From Syntrophaceae bacterium UBA2210 (GTDB lineage: Bacteria; Desulfobacterota; Syntrophia; Syntrophales; UBA2210), in assembly GCA_002327865.1 (NCBI GenBank), contig DCUQ01000009.1, forward strand, positions 331,064 to 395,063: DNA of 64,000 nucleotides, in the 5' to 3' direction. The notes beneath the pieces are model-generated. The model was given only the letters and a program-made list of their open reading frames with translations, was not told the DNA's origin and ran no database searches. Shown piece after piece: positions 1 through 8,714 of this stretch (its first letter is position 1; each line of letters starts with the position of its first letter). Position numbers and translations under genes: made by a program.

Positions 1-957
1 GCGCCGGTCTCGGCGCGGACGACCACGCTGTCCTACGCGAACTTCCCCCCCGCGTCCACCTTCCCCTGCGTCCAGATGGAACGATGGAAAGAAGAGGTCG
101 AACGCCTTACGGGAGGAAAGGTTCTTATCAACACGTTTCCGGGCGGTACACTCCTGGGAGCAAAAAACATGTTTGACGGCGTTGTCTCAGGACAGGCTGA
201 TATCGGCTGTTTTGCCATGTCTTATCACCCGGGACGTTTCCCCGTGGTCGAAGCAATCGACCTGCCGTTGGGATGGCCGAATGCGACGGTGGCAAGCATG
301 TCGCTCATCGATTTGTATGAGAAATACCGGCCCGAGTCGTTCAGTAAAGTAAAAGTGCTTACCATGTTTACCTGCCCCCCTGCCAACATCATGTCGATAA
401 AACCCGTACGAACACTGGAAGATCTCAAGGGAATGAGGATACGGGCTGCAGGCACGGGCGTCAAGGTACTGGAACTGCTTGGTGCCGGCCCGGTGGGAAT
501 GCCTCAGTCGGACGTTCCCGATGCGCTTCACAAGAAAGTTATCGAGGGAATGACTTCTTCTCTCGAGGTGATGAAGGATTTCAACTATGCCGAGTACTGC
601 AGGTATATTACCATGGCAAATCTCCAGGTGGTGACCTTTGGCGTGGTAATGAATCTCGACCGCTGGAATTCTCTGCCTGCCGATGTGCAAAAAATCTTCG
701 ATGATCTGTTCCGCGAGCAGGCACAATGGACGGGACGCTATGTCGACGAGCACGTGAACGAAGCCGTCCGCTGGTCGAAAGATAAGTACAATGTCGAGGT
801 GATCGAGTTTGGGCCCAAAGACAAGGCTGAGATGAATAAACGGCTCGGACCCCTTGTTGAAGGATATATCCAGCGAGCGGGAGCAACGGTGCCCGCAGCT
901 CAAATCATCGATGATATTATGACGTTTAAAAAGACTAACACGGAGAAGTATAAGTAG
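1..957 (+). CDS. dctP: TRAP transporter substrate-binding protein DctP (5' end outside window)
   Basis: Periplasmic solute-binding component of a tripartite ATP-independent periplasmic transporter. It captures a carboxylate-type substrate and delivers it to the DctQM permease. The frame is open from base 1, and the residues before the first ATG at 76 (TTLSYANFPPAS) look like the start of a mature DctP, so the signal peptide lies outside the window. Family features seen are the GGKVLINTFPGGTLLGA segment, a block around LKGMRIRAAGTGVKVLELLGA, and the later VPDALHKKVIEGM segment. About 318 residues are present, near full length. It is followed 10 nt later by dctQ and then dctM, the usual operon order. 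The ligand cannot be told from sequence; an organic acid is the usual cargo. Confidence 0.93.
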   Translation, partial: APVSARTTTLSYANFPPASTFPCVQMERWKEEVERLTGGKVLINTFPGGTLLGAKNMFDGVVSGQADIGCFAMSYHPGRFPVVEAIDLPLGWPNATVASMSLIDLYEKYRPESFSKVKVLTMFTCPPANIMSIKPVRTLEDLKGMRIRAAGTGVKVLELLGAGPVGMPQSDVPDALHKKVIEGMTSSLEVMKDFNYAEYCRYITMANLQVVTFGVVMNLDRWNSLPADVQKIFDDLFREQAQWTGRYVDEHVNEAVRWSKDKYNVEVIEFGPKDKAEMNKRLGPLVEGYIQRAGATVPAAQIIDDIMTFKKTNTEKYK

Positions 958-967
958 GTACATTGTA

Positions 968-1471
968 ATGACAGATCTGATCGGATACCTGGAGAAAATA
1001 AGCCGCATTCTGAATATTTTTCTTGTCGCGATTTCCGGCTTTTTTCTCGTAGCTATGATGGCTCTCGCCTGCGCGAATGTGGCCCTTCGGAGCTTCGGAT
1101 TTCCCATAAAGGGCACTTTCGAACTCATGGGGCTGTTCGGCGCCGTTGTCGCCGCGTTTGCCCTGGCCAAAACACAGATAAACCGGCAGCACATAGCTGT
1201 AGATGTTCTGACCAATATCTTTCCGGCCAGGGTAAAACGTGTTTTGAATACCATCAATTATCTGATCGGTACGCTCTTTTTCGTGCTGGCTGCCTGGCAG
1301 ACAGGGCGATTGGGAACAAATCTCTGGAATGTCCACGAATTGTCCGAGACCCTGCGTATTATGTATTTCCCCTTTGTATACGCCGTCTCATTCGGTTGCC
1401 TGGTGATCGCGCTGATCCTGATGATAGAACTGTTGAAAATCCTCAACGGGGAAGAGGAGAGTGTGTCATGA
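968..1471 (+). CDS. dctQ: TRAP transporter small permease DctQ
   Basis: Small membrane subunit of the TRAP transporter, 167 residues, the normal size. Four hydrophobic segments are visible, at roughly residues 17-38, 50-70, 93-112 and 135-155. The charged stretch AKTQINRQHIAVDVLT sits between helices 2 and 3, where DctQ proteins carry a conserved polar motif. It lies between dctP and dctM, and its TGA stop overlaps the dctM ATG (ATGA), so the two are probably translationally coupled. The ATG at 968 has only a weak ribosome binding site, consistent with reading through from dctP. Confidence 0.92.
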   Translation: MTDLIGYLEKISRILNIFLVAISGFFLVAMMALACANVALRSFGFPIKGTFELMGLFGAVVAAFALAKTQINRQHIAVDVLTNIFPARVKRVLNTINYLIGTLFFVLAAWQTGRLGTNLWNVHELSETLRIMYFPFVYAVSFGCLVIALILMIELLKILNGEEESVS

Positions 1472-2772
1472 GCATCACCACCATTGGTTTGCTGGGCATC
1501 GTAATATTGCTTTTCATGCTGCTTTTTCTGGGTATGCCTGTCGGTTTTACCATGGCCGTGGTCGGTTTCGGAGGAGTCTGTTATATTATCTCTTTTAATG
1601 CTTCACTGGGCATGGTGGGGTCGGAATTGTGGAACACCTTCTCCTCTTACGGCCTCACCATGGTCCCCCTGTTTATCTTTATGGGACAGATCTGTTTTTA
1701 TTCGGGACTCAATGAAAGGCTTTTTAAAGCAACCCATACGGTGACAGGCCATGTCAGAGGAGGGCTTGCGATGGCCACGATATTCGCCTGTGCGGGATTT
1801 GCGGCTATCTGCGGTTCAAACACGGCAACGGCTGCGACCATGACTTCCGTAGCCCTCCCGGAGATGAGGAAATACAGGTATAACCAGGCTCTTGCCGTCG
1901 GCTCGATTGCCTGCGGCTCCACGCTCGGAGTGGTAATACCACCGAGCGTGGTACTTATCCTGATCGGTATTTATACGGGACAATCGATAACTAAACTTTT
2001 TTACGGCGGCATACTTGCCGGGTTATTCCTTGCCGCTTCATTCATGGTGACAATCGCCGTTCTTTGCTGGTTACATCACGATTGGAGTCCTCTCGGACAG
2101 AAAAAAACGTTGGGGGAAAAAATAAGGGCGCTCCCGGGATTTTTCGAAGCGCTGTTTCTTTTCGCCCTTGTCATGGGAGGTCTCTACGCGGGAGTATTCA
2201 CCCCGACCGAAGCAGGTGCCGTGGGAACCTTTCTGGCCATTGTAATCAGTCTTCTGAGACGGAAATTGACATGGCGGGCATTCATCGCGGCAGTGGTCGA
2301 CACGCTTCAGGTATCCTGCATGGTGTTTGTTCTGATAGCAGGAGCGGTCATGTTCAGCCGATTTCTGGCACTTACCCGTATTCCTTTTGATATCGCCGAC
2401 TGGGCCGCAGCTTTGCCCTTTTCACCGACTGTTATTTTGAGTGTGATATTCATTATCTATATTATCGGCGGTGCCTTGGTGGACGCTCTTGCCCTGCTCG
2501 TGATTACGATTCCCATCTTTTTCCCCGTCGCCATGCAACTCGGATATGACCCGATCTGGTTCGGAGTAATGATAACGGTTATTACCACGCTTGGCGCCGT
2601 GACTCCTCCCGTGGGTGCTTCGACATACGTCGTGGCGGGTATAGCGAAAGATATGGGACTGGGAAGAGTCTTCAAGGGAGTGCTTTATTTTCTGCCCGCG
2701 TATATATTCAGTATCATTTTGTTTATGGCTGTTCCACAGATTATCACATACCTGCCGAGCCTGATCAGATAG
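1468..2772 (+). CDS. dctM: TRAP transporter large permease DctM
   Basis: Large permease subunit that carries out Na+- or H+-driven uptake with DctPQ. It has 434 residues and about a dozen hydrophobic segments. Typical family blocks include CGSNTATAATMTSVALPEM, GSTLGVVIPPSVVLILIGI, FTPTEAGAVGTFLAI and the C-terminal TTLGAVTPPVGASTYVV. An upstream in-frame ATG at 1396 would add 24 residues that belong to dctQ sequence. The ATG at 1468, overlapping the dctQ stop, gives the correct N terminus. It closes the dctPQM operon and faces a convergent gene 112 nt downstream. Confidence 0.95.
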   Translation: MSITTIGLLGIVILLFMLLFLGMPVGFTMAVVGFGGVCYIISFNASLGMVGSELWNTFSSYGLTMVPLFIFMGQICFYSGLNERLFKATHTVTGHVRGGLAMATIFACAGFAAICGSNTATAATMTSVALPEMRKYRYNQALAVGSIACGSTLGVVIPPSVVLILIGIYTGQSITKLFYGGILAGLFLAASFMVTIAVLCWLHHDWSPLGQKKTLGEKIRALPGFFEALFLFALVMGGLYAGVFTPTEAGAVGTFLAIVISLLRRKLTWRAFIAAVVDTLQVSCMVFVLIAGAVMFSRFLALTRIPFDIADWAAALPFSPTVILSVIFIIYIIGGALVDALALLVITIPIFFPVAMQLGYDPIWFGVMITVITTLGAVTPPVGASTYVVAGIAKDMGLGRVFKGVLYFLPAYIFSIILFMAVPQIITYLPSLIR

Positions 2773-2838
2773 AAGACAACGGTAAAAAGTTATTGAATTT
2801 ATGCCCGCTCGGTAAGGAATATGATCATCGTCACTGAA

Positions 2839-2872
2839 AAAGGTTGTCATGTTTTTGTACACAGCAACCTTC
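2839..2872. terminator. possible shared terminator hairpin between convergent genes
   Basis: An inverted repeat AAGGTTG/CAACCTT (2840-2846 with 2865-2871), extended by A-rich and T-rich flanks, sits in the 112-nt gap between dctM (+) and the nitroreductase gene (-). The 18-nt loop is long for a rho-independent terminator, so this is a tentative call based on position and symmetry. Confidence 0.35.
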
Positions 2873-2884
2873 TTCTAAACGTTA

Positions 2885-3457
2885 CTATCCAACTATAATA
2901 TCCTCGAGCGAGCGCTTCGGCACATAATGAACGCCGGCTGCATCTCTCCGGTAGGTTGTATCCCCGGAGGGCCCTACGGGTTCTATCACGACTTCCTCTT
3001 TCGGTCTGCCTAGAGCGATAACAAGCAGAATATTATAATTATCCGGGATGGCGAGTTCCCGTTGAAGCTGTTCACGTTTTACGGAGGCGATCATGCATCC
3101 CCCCAGCCCTTTTTCCACCGCCCCCAGCAGTACGTTCTGAGCCGCTATCCCGACATCATATTTCACGTAGGGATTACTCAGTTCCCTGTCTTCCAGTATG
3201 ATGATATATGCCGACGGTTTTTCTCCTTCGGCAGGCCCGGGCCAATCCTTAAGAGCAGCGGCCCAGGCAAGCGTCGAAAACACAACGGCGTTCCTGCCGG
3301 TATCGCAGGATATCATGTATCTCAACGGTTGCTTGTTGCTTGCCGATGCTCCGAGCCTGGCAAGATCGACGAGGTCTCTCACCGTATCAGGCCCAACGGG
3401 AAAGTCTTGGTGAAAGCGCCTGTAACTCCTGTTCTTTATTATTAAATCCTTTATCAT
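2885..3457 (-). CDS. nitroreductase family protein
   Basis: FMN-dependent oxidoreductase of the nitroreductase fold, 190 residues. The N-terminal IKNRSYRRF segment is the phosphate/FMN-binding RRS-type motif. ARLGASASNKQP and the late GGCMIASV region are also typical, and the C terminus has the usual ALGRPKE element. The start was placed at 3457, where GGAGG sits 8 nt upstream. The longer frame to 3553 would add residues unlike the family and run into the neighbouring gene's upstream region. The physiological substrate is unknown; such enzymes reduce quinones, flavins or nitro groups with NAD(P)H. It is divergent from the transglutaminase-like gene, with a 151-nt gap that must hold both promoters. 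Confidence 0.9.
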   Translation of the reverse strand: MIKDLIIKNRSYRRFHQDFPVGPDTVRDLVDLARLGASASNKQPLRYMISCDTGRNAVVFSTLAWAAALKDWPGPAEGEKPSAYIIILEDRELSNPYVKYDVGIAAQNVLLGAVEKGLGGCMIASVKREQLQRELAIPDNYNILLVIALGRPKEEVVIEPVGPSGDTTYRRDAAGVHYVPKRSLEDIIVG

Positions 3458-3608
3458 TTTTGATTCCTCCCATGGATGAGTCCTGCGCATAATAAAAACA
3501 TAATTACGCCCGCGAGGCAAGAAGGTAAATATCATTTGACTCCGTGTTGCCATCGTGGCAAAAAGTTATTCTCTGCTTTCCCCGTTTATTGAACGATGGG
3601 AGTTTAAC

Positions 3609-4310
3609 ATGGCGAACTCATCGCAGGAGCATATTGAAACTTACCTGATGCCTACGCACTTCATAGACAGTGATTCACATGCAATAGTAACTTTCGCTCA
3701 ACAGTGCGCCTGCAGCGCAAAAACCGAGGCAGATCGGGCGATAAGCATCTTTTACGCCGTGCGGGATCAGATCAGATATGACCCGTATCATATCGACCTC
3801 TCGCCCGACACTATCAAGGCCAGCATGGTACTGACCAGACAACGCGGATGGTGCGTTGAAAAAGCGCTTCTGCTGGCGGCAGCTGCGCGTGCGCTCGAGA
3901 TTCCCAGCCGGTTGGGATTCGCGGATATTCGCAACCACCTTGTCCCGGAATCTCTCAAGAAAGTTATCGGAACCGACCTGTTCGTATTTCACGGATATAC
4001 CGAGATGTTCCTGAATAGCAGGTGGATAAAGGCAACACCCGCTTTCGATCTTTCTCTTTGCACAAGATGGAATTTTGTCCCGGTTGAATTCACCGCCGAA
4101 CAAAACGCGGTTTTTCATGCATTCGACAAAAAAGGCAATAAACACATAGAATATATTACCGATCACGGCACCTTTGCCGATCTTCCTCTCGGGAAAATCA
4201 CTGCCGCATTGAGAGCGCTGTATCCCCGGTTGTTCGATGAAAACGAAACCGCTGAAAAATTAAAGAATCAGACAAGGAAGACCCATACGTCTCAAAATAG
4301 AGCGAGATAA
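3609..4310 (+). CDS. transglutaminase-like domain protein
   Basis: A 233-residue cytoplasmic protein with the transglutaminase-like (papain-fold) core. The probable catalytic triad is Cys82 (in RGWCVEKA), His128 (in FHGYTE) and Asp147 (in PAFD), in the family order and spacing. No signal peptide or membrane segment is visible. The ATG at 3609 follows a GGGAG ribosome binding site and was preferred over an in-frame start at 3555. Such stand-alone proteins are usually predicted cysteine proteases or amidases with unknown substrates. It is followed by a plsC-type gene after a 74-nt gap and may share its transcript. The biochemical role is not known. Confidence 0.83.
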   Translation: MANSSQEHIETYLMPTHFIDSDSHAIVTFAQQCACSAKTEADRAISIFYAVRDQIRYDPYHIDLSPDTIKASMVLTRQRGWCVEKALLLAAAARALEIPSRLGFADIRNHLVPESLKKVIGTDLFVFHGYTEMFLNSRWIKATPAFDLSLCTRWNFVPVEFTAEQNAVFHAFDKKGNKHIEYITDHGTFADLPLGKITAALRALYPRLFDENETAEKLKNQTRKTHTSQNRAR

Positions 4311-4384
4311 GTACTATAGAAATTTCAATCGTGTACGCTTTTGTTGTTTGTTGCAGTAACAATTCTTCATGGGAGGACAAATGT

Positions 4385-5128
4385 ATGGCCGTCTTGCTGC
4401 GAATATTCAAGGTCTTATGGGCCGGTTTCTGGGTCTGTTTCGCCACACTGTTAATATTCATACCGATCGTGGCAGCCTCGTTTATGAGCCACACCGGCAA
4501 TCTCCCCTTCACCATTTCAAAGATATGGGCATGGATAATGCTGAAAATAACATGGGTACGTCTTGAGAGCAGCGGTAACGATAATATCAGGAAAGGTCGG
4601 TCTTATGTTATTATCTCGAATCACCAGTCGCATTTTGACAGTCTGGCACTTGTAATGAAACTCGGCATACAGTTTCGCTGGATCATTAAAAAGGATCTTC
4701 GCAAGATACCGCTCTTTGGATTTGCGCTCTACAGATCACGAAACATCTTTATAGACCGGTCCGACAGGCATAAAGCGGTAGAGAGTATCAGTGAAGGAAT
4801 GAAAAGGCTTCCCTCCGGTGCCAGCGTCATGTTCTTCGCCGAAGGCACGAGATCATCCGATGGGGAGATTCAGGCCTTCAAAAAGGGCGGATTTGCAACA
4901 GCCTTAGAAAGCGGACTTCCCATCCTTCCGGTAACAGTTAACGGAAGCCGAAAGGTTCTTCCCAAGGGATCTCTAGCATTTAACCCGGGCGTCATAGAGG
5001 TTGTCATAGGAAAACCTATCAGCACAAAACCGTACTCTCACGATAATCTGGAAGACATTATGGGAAAAACGAGAGAAATCATTGTTTCCAATTTCAACCC
5101 CTATTACCCGGAGAAAGACAGGTCATGA
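4385..5128 (+). CDS. plsC: 1-acyl-sn-glycerol-3-phosphate acyltransferase family protein
   Basis: Membrane-associated acyltransferase that transfers an acyl group to lysophosphatidate or a related acceptor in phospholipid synthesis. It has 248 residues. One or two hydrophobic segments occupy residues 5-35. The HX4D catalytic motif is at NHQSHFD (His80, Asp85), and the FAEGTRSSDG block, which binds the glycerol phosphate, lies about 80 residues later. Several starts are in frame; the ATG at 4385 was chosen because GGGAGG at 4371-4376 is 8 nt upstream. The stop overlaps the next gene (ATGA). It could be an accessory acyltransferase rather than the main PlsC, since no other lipid genes are adjacent. 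Confidence 0.88.
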   Translation: MAVLLRIFKVLWAGFWVCFATLLIFIPIVAASFMSHTGNLPFTISKIWAWIMLKITWVRLESSGNDNIRKGRSYVIISNHQSHFDSLALVMKLGIQFRWIIKKDLRKIPLFGFALYRSRNIFIDRSDRHKAVESISEGMKRLPSGASVMFFAEGTRSSDGEIQAFKKGGFATALESGLPILPVTVNGSRKVLPKGSLAFNPGVIEVVIGKPISTKPYSHDNLEDIMGKTREIIVSNFNPYYPEKDRS

Positions 5129-5490
5129 AGAAATCAATAAAAGCCGCCCTTATGTCGGGACTTATATTCCCCGGAACAGGGCAGATTCATCTGAAACGAT
5201 TCCGGAGAGGAATCGTTATAATGCTCCTTGCCTTGTCGGGAATCAGCGCCATTGTCTGGATGATAGCTGTCAGGGCGCTCGCTGTCCTCGAAAATATAGA
5301 ACGCCTGTTGAATCAGTCAGACATGGTTGTCATGTCTAATCATTCGCTGCTTTCCAGCTCAGGTCATGAGTCAACATATTACAACATCCTGGTATTGTTT
5401 ATTGTTTGCTGCTGGCTCTTTTCCATAATAGACGCTTACAGGATAGGAGAAAAAGAGGATCTTTCGGCACAGACGAATAAAGTACGATGA
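5125..5490 (+). CDS. small integral membrane protein, TM2-like
   Basis: A 121-residue protein of unknown function. Two to three hydrophobic segments are visible (about residues 8-20, 29-50 and 88-105). The pattern SGLIFPGTGQIHLKRFRRG early and SIIDAYRIGE late resembles the TM2 domain layout, in which a Gly-rich helix and a DAYR-type end bracket the protein. The start ATG overlaps the stop of the acyltransferase gene, so the two are likely translationally coupled, which suggests a membrane-related role. The malic enzyme gene follows 13 nt later, so all three may form one transcript. Confidence 0.72.
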   Translation: MKKSIKAALMSGLIFPGTGQIHLKRFRRGIVIMLLALSGISAIVWMIAVRALAVLENIERLLNQSDMVVMSNHSLLSSSGHESTYYNILVLFIVCCWLFSIIDAYRIGEKEDLSAQTNKVR

Positions 5491-5503
5491 AAGGGGTAAC
5501 CCC

Positions 5504-6895
5504 ATGACGGAGATAGAAAAATACTCATACAAAATCACAAGGAAAATACGGATCCGGATTCCTGACATACCGGGGGCATTCGGACTCATGGCGACGGAAC
5601 TGGGTAAACATGGAGCCGTACTGGGAGATATCACGAAAGTAAATCTTACCTCTCACTATATCACCCGGGATGTAATAATATTTTTCGACGATGAAAAGCA
5701 GTTTTCCGACACGATTTCCGACCTGGAACAGCTTAAGAATTATAAAATAATCTCCATCGAGGATGAGGTGCTTAATATACACCGCGGCGGCAAGATAGCA
5801 GTAACACCAACAGTGAAGGTGGATACGCTGAGTGATCTGAGAATGATTTATACTCCCGGAGTGGCTCAGGTATGCAATTATATCGTTGATCACCCTGAAG
5901 CGGCCAGGGAATATACCTCCATCGGCAATTCCGTATGCATCGCCACAAACGGTTCCGCCGTACTGGGTCTCGGAAACATAGGCGTCCTTGCGGGAATGCC
6001 CGTCATGGAAGGTAAATCGGTCATTCTGAGCAAAATGGCGAATGTGAGCTGCGTTCCGATTCTTATAGAAAGCGACCGCGCGGACATGATCGTCGATACG
6101 CTTGCCGCGGTATCAAAAACCTTCGGGGCTGTTATGATAGAAGATATAAAGGCTCCGCTATGTTTTGAGGTGGAAGAAAAGCTCCAGGAAAGAATAAACA
6201 TGCCCATATTCCATGATGATCAGCACGGAACAGCGACCGTTATCCTGTCCGCCCTGCTTAAGGCACTACAGTTTGTAGACAAAAAGAAAGAAAATGTGCA
6301 GATCGTCATCAGCGGTGCGGGCGCAGCCGGAATGGCCACAGCCAGGATGCTTCTTGAATACGGATTCAAGCATATAACCATCTGCGACAGGAAAGGGGCT
6401 ATTTATAAAGGCCGGCCGGAAAATATGGACGCATACAAGCATTCGATCGCTGAACGTACCAATATAAAAGGAGAAAGAGGAGAGCTGAAAGAGATCATGC
6501 GGGGCAAGGATATCTTTATCGGAGTCTCGACAGCAAATCTGGTTTCAAAAGATATGGTGCGCAGCATGAACAACGCCCCTGTCATTTTCGCGCTGGCAAA
6601 CCCTTTCCCCGAAATACGTCTTGGAGACGCATTGGAAGCAGGGGCGGCTATAGCTCTCGATGGCAGAACGATCAATAATTGCCTGATCTTTCCCGGCATT
6701 ATACGTGGAACGCTCGATGCGGGCGCCCCGAGAATCACCTATTCCATGAAATTCAGCGCTGCCGAGACCCTTGCTTCTCTGGCAGGAAAACATGATATCG
6801 TGCCTGATTTCATGAATCCCGGTGTACACAAAAAGGTGGCGGAAGCTGTAATGCAGACAGCTCTAAAGGATTCCGGGCTCCATGCGGAGGCATAG
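5504..6895 (+). CDS. NAD(P)-dependent malic enzyme with N-terminal ACT domain
   Basis: Oxidative decarboxylation of malate to pyruvate and CO2. The 463-residue protein opens with an ACT domain (about 10-85), a small-molecule-sensing fold. The malic enzyme catalytic domain begins near DLRMIYTPGVAQVC, has the NGSAVLGLGNIGVLAG and GKSVILSKMANV blocks, and the metal-binding IEDIKAPLCFEVEE and FHDDQHGTATV signature. The NAD-binding domain starts at IVISGAGAAGMATARML. The size and ACT fusion match the short bacterial malic enzymes of anaerobes. AAAGGGG precedes the ATG. The cofactor (NAD or NADP) cannot be fixed from sequence alone. Downstream there is a 204-nt gap without a recognisable gene. Confidence 0.93.
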   Translation: MTEIEKYSYKITRKIRIRIPDIPGAFGLMATELGKHGAVLGDITKVNLTSHYITRDVIIFFDDEKQFSDTISDLEQLKNYKIISIEDEVLNIHRGGKIAVTPTVKVDTLSDLRMIYTPGVAQVCNYIVDHPEAAREYTSIGNSVCIATNGSAVLGLGNIGVLAGMPVMEGKSVILSKMANVSCVPILIESDRADMIVDTLAAVSKTFGAVMIEDIKAPLCFEVEEKLQERINMPIFHDDQHGTATVILSALLKALQFVDKKKENVQIVISGAGAAGMATARMLLEYGFKHITICDRKGAIYKGRPENMDAYKHSIAERTNIKGERGELKEIMRGKDIFIGVSTANLVSKDMVRSMNNAPVIFALANPFPEIRLGDALEAGAAIALDGRTINNCLIFPGIIRGTLDAGAPRITYSMKFSAAETLASLAGKHDIVPDFMNPGVHKKVAEAVMQTALKDSGLHAEA

Positions 6896-7099
6896 ATCAT
6901 CTCTCCCCACAGGACCCCATGAGCGCTCCATCTGTATATCGCATTAACCGGAAAAGCATGCCTCCCTTGCATTCATGTCTCTCTGTGTAAATATTTTCCT
7001 GCAAAATCACTGGTCTTTTTCAGGTGTATCTGGTAGAGCAGAAAAGCCGCCGGTTGCATGGCAGCTGCCGCTTTTAACAAAACGGAAAGGAATATTGAG

Positions 7100-7903
7100 A
7101 TGAGCTGGTGGGGGAAATTGATAGGAGGCTCGGTGGGGTTTCTTTTTGGAGGACCCATTGGCGCGCTCCTGGGAGCCGCGGTGGGACACAGCTTTGACCA
7201 CGCCAAAATAGTCGGGAGCGGAAATTTCGGATTTGGAAATCCCGAGCGGGTGCAGATCGCCTTTTTTACGGCAACTTTCTCGGTAATGGGTTACCTCGCC
7301 GGAGCGGACGGGAAGGTTTCCGATGAAGAGATTGCCGTGGTAGACACTATCATGAGAAACATGCAGCTCACTCCGGAACAGCAGCAGGCTGCCATCAGGC
7401 TGTTTAATGAGGGAAGTCGTCCCGATTTTCCATTTGATGAAACCCTGGAACAGTTCAGGCGGGAGTGTCACGGGAGGCGAAGCCTCATACAGATGTTCAT
7501 TGAAATCCTCCTGGGAACAGCGATGGCTGACGGGAATATTCACGATTCCGAACGCTCTATTCTCTACTACGTCTGCGACCATACAGGGTACCCCCGGGCG
7601 GATTTTGAACGCATGGTGCGGATGATGCGGGCGGGACAGCATGCGGGAGGCACCGCAGGGTTTGACCGTAAATACAGCTCGGATGACACCCGCCTCAGGG
7701 ACGCATACGGGGTACTGGGGCTTTCCATGGAAGCCTCCAACGAGGAAGTCAAAAAATCGTACCGACTACTTATGTCACAGTATCATCCCGACAAACTCGT
7801 TTCAAAGGGACTTCCCGATGAAATGATGAAATTTGCCGGCGAGAAGACACAGTCTATCAAGGCGGCGTATGATCTGATACAAAGCTCCCGGAAACTTCAT
7901 TGA
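7100..7903 (+). CDS. djlA: DjlA/TerB-type DnaJ-like co-chaperone
   Basis: A membrane-anchored J-domain protein of 267 residues. The N terminus (SWWGKLIGGSVGFLFGG) is the Gly-rich transmembrane dimerisation segment typical of DjlA. A TerB-like helical domain spans about 50-170, with the acidic motifs GADGKVSDEE and ADGNIHDSE. The C-terminal J domain contains the HPD tripeptide at about residues 229-231, needed to stimulate the DnaK ATPase. The start was set to 7100, preceded by AAAGGA; an in-frame ATG at 7058 would put 14 polar residues ahead of the membrane segment. The hypothetical gene downstream is 31 nt away and probably co-transcribed. Confidence 0.92.
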   Translation: MSWWGKLIGGSVGFLFGGPIGALLGAAVGHSFDHAKIVGSGNFGFGNPERVQIAFFTATFSVMGYLAGADGKVSDEEIAVVDTIMRNMQLTPEQQQAAIRLFNEGSRPDFPFDETLEQFRRECHGRRSLIQMFIEILLGTAMADGNIHDSERSILYYVCDHTGYPRADFERMVRMMRAGQHAGGTAGFDRKYSSDDTRLRDAYGVLGLSMEASNEEVKKSYRLLMSQYHPDKLVSKGLPDEMMKFAGEKTQSIKAAYDLIQSSRKLH

Positions 7904-7934
7904 CGGTGATGACACAAGCAGGGGAAGGATTAAC

Positions 7935-8417
7935 GTGGAAGAATTCGAAAGCAAATTATTACCGATACTCCGTCAGGGAGTTTCCGTCGTTAAGATGGTA
8001 TTTTTCAAAACGCTCAAGGAACATCTCCGCGACCGTCATCCCGACAAAGATGTCACGTTTATCAACATGCTAACCGGCGCGGTCGTTAATGATATATTCG
8101 GCTCACACAATACAGCGGAGCCCTTTCCGCCTTTCGTCAGTGAAAACAGGTTGTTGATAGAGGAGACGCTGAAAAGAGTCCCCCTCGAACTGGTTGATAT
8201 GATGGTCCCGCTGACGGACGCGCTTCGAGTCCAGGTCCTGTGTGACAGGCAGGAGGGAATAGACAGTCTGTCAATCCTTGTTCATGCCAATGATCTGAAG
8301 CTGTTGCTTGTGCCGAGGGAAGTTCCGCTGCCGGCACATTTTATGAAACTGGCGCGTGAATTGGGAGACAAACACAACCTTCTGCTACCCCCTGAAATCA
8401 AAAAACTTGACAGTTGA
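7935..8417 (+). CDS. conserved hypothetical protein
   Basis: A 160-residue protein without a recognised domain. It starts at GTG 7935, with GGGGAAGG 5-12 nt upstream. It is soluble and of mixed composition: the N-terminal half is basic (LKEHLRDRHPDKD), the rest is amphipathic, with a C-terminal ELGDKHNLLLPPEIKKL segment. No signal peptide, Cys motif or nucleotide-binding motif is visible. The HRHPDKD-like string is not a J domain, as the surrounding helices do not fit. Position directly after djlA suggests a shared transcript, but function is unknown. Confidence 0.72.
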   Translation: MEEFESKLLPILRQGVSVVKMVFFKTLKEHLRDRHPDKDVTFINMLTGAVVNDIFGSHNTAEPFPPFVSENRLLIEETLKRVPLELVDMMVPLTDALRVQVLCDRQEGIDSLSILVHANDLKLLLVPREVPLPAHFMKLARELGDKHNLLLPPEIKKLDS

Positions 8418-8633
8418 AAGTTTTCGACGTCTGATATCATCTTTATCACAACTTCTCTTATTTCCGACTAGTTACGCCCGCGTAGCATCCCGTTAGTCGC
8501 ATTCGGTCTTTACAACCGATATAAAGATAAATCCTCATACCATAAGGGCGATTAGGTTTTCCCCGGCCGTACGACATATCTTACGAGATCGATTTCTTTT
8601 TTACAGTATAAACAGCACGCTTTGCACAAAAAA

Positions 8634-8662
8634 TTGACAGTATCATAAAATAAGTGTAACTT
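8634..8662 (+). promoter_or_regulatory. weak sigma-70-type promoter candidate in a 297-nt gap
   Basis: TTGACA at 8634-8639 followed after 17 nt by TAACTT, which matches the -10 consensus at only three of six positions. It lies 53 nt before the start of the SH3-domain gene. The rest of the 8418-8714 gap holds a loose inverted repeat CGACTA/TAGTCG (about 8467-8501), possibly the end of the djlA transcript, and no convincing ORF. Confidence 0.3.
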
Positions 8663-8714
8663 TTTTCTTCAAACAAACGTCTCTATATACAAACACAGAA
8701 GGGGGTGCCAAAAA

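Noticed and set aside
187..1257. 356-codon open frame on the minus strand over dctP and dctQ
   Set aside because: It is antisense to two well-supported TRAP genes, and its residues show no domain or start signal.
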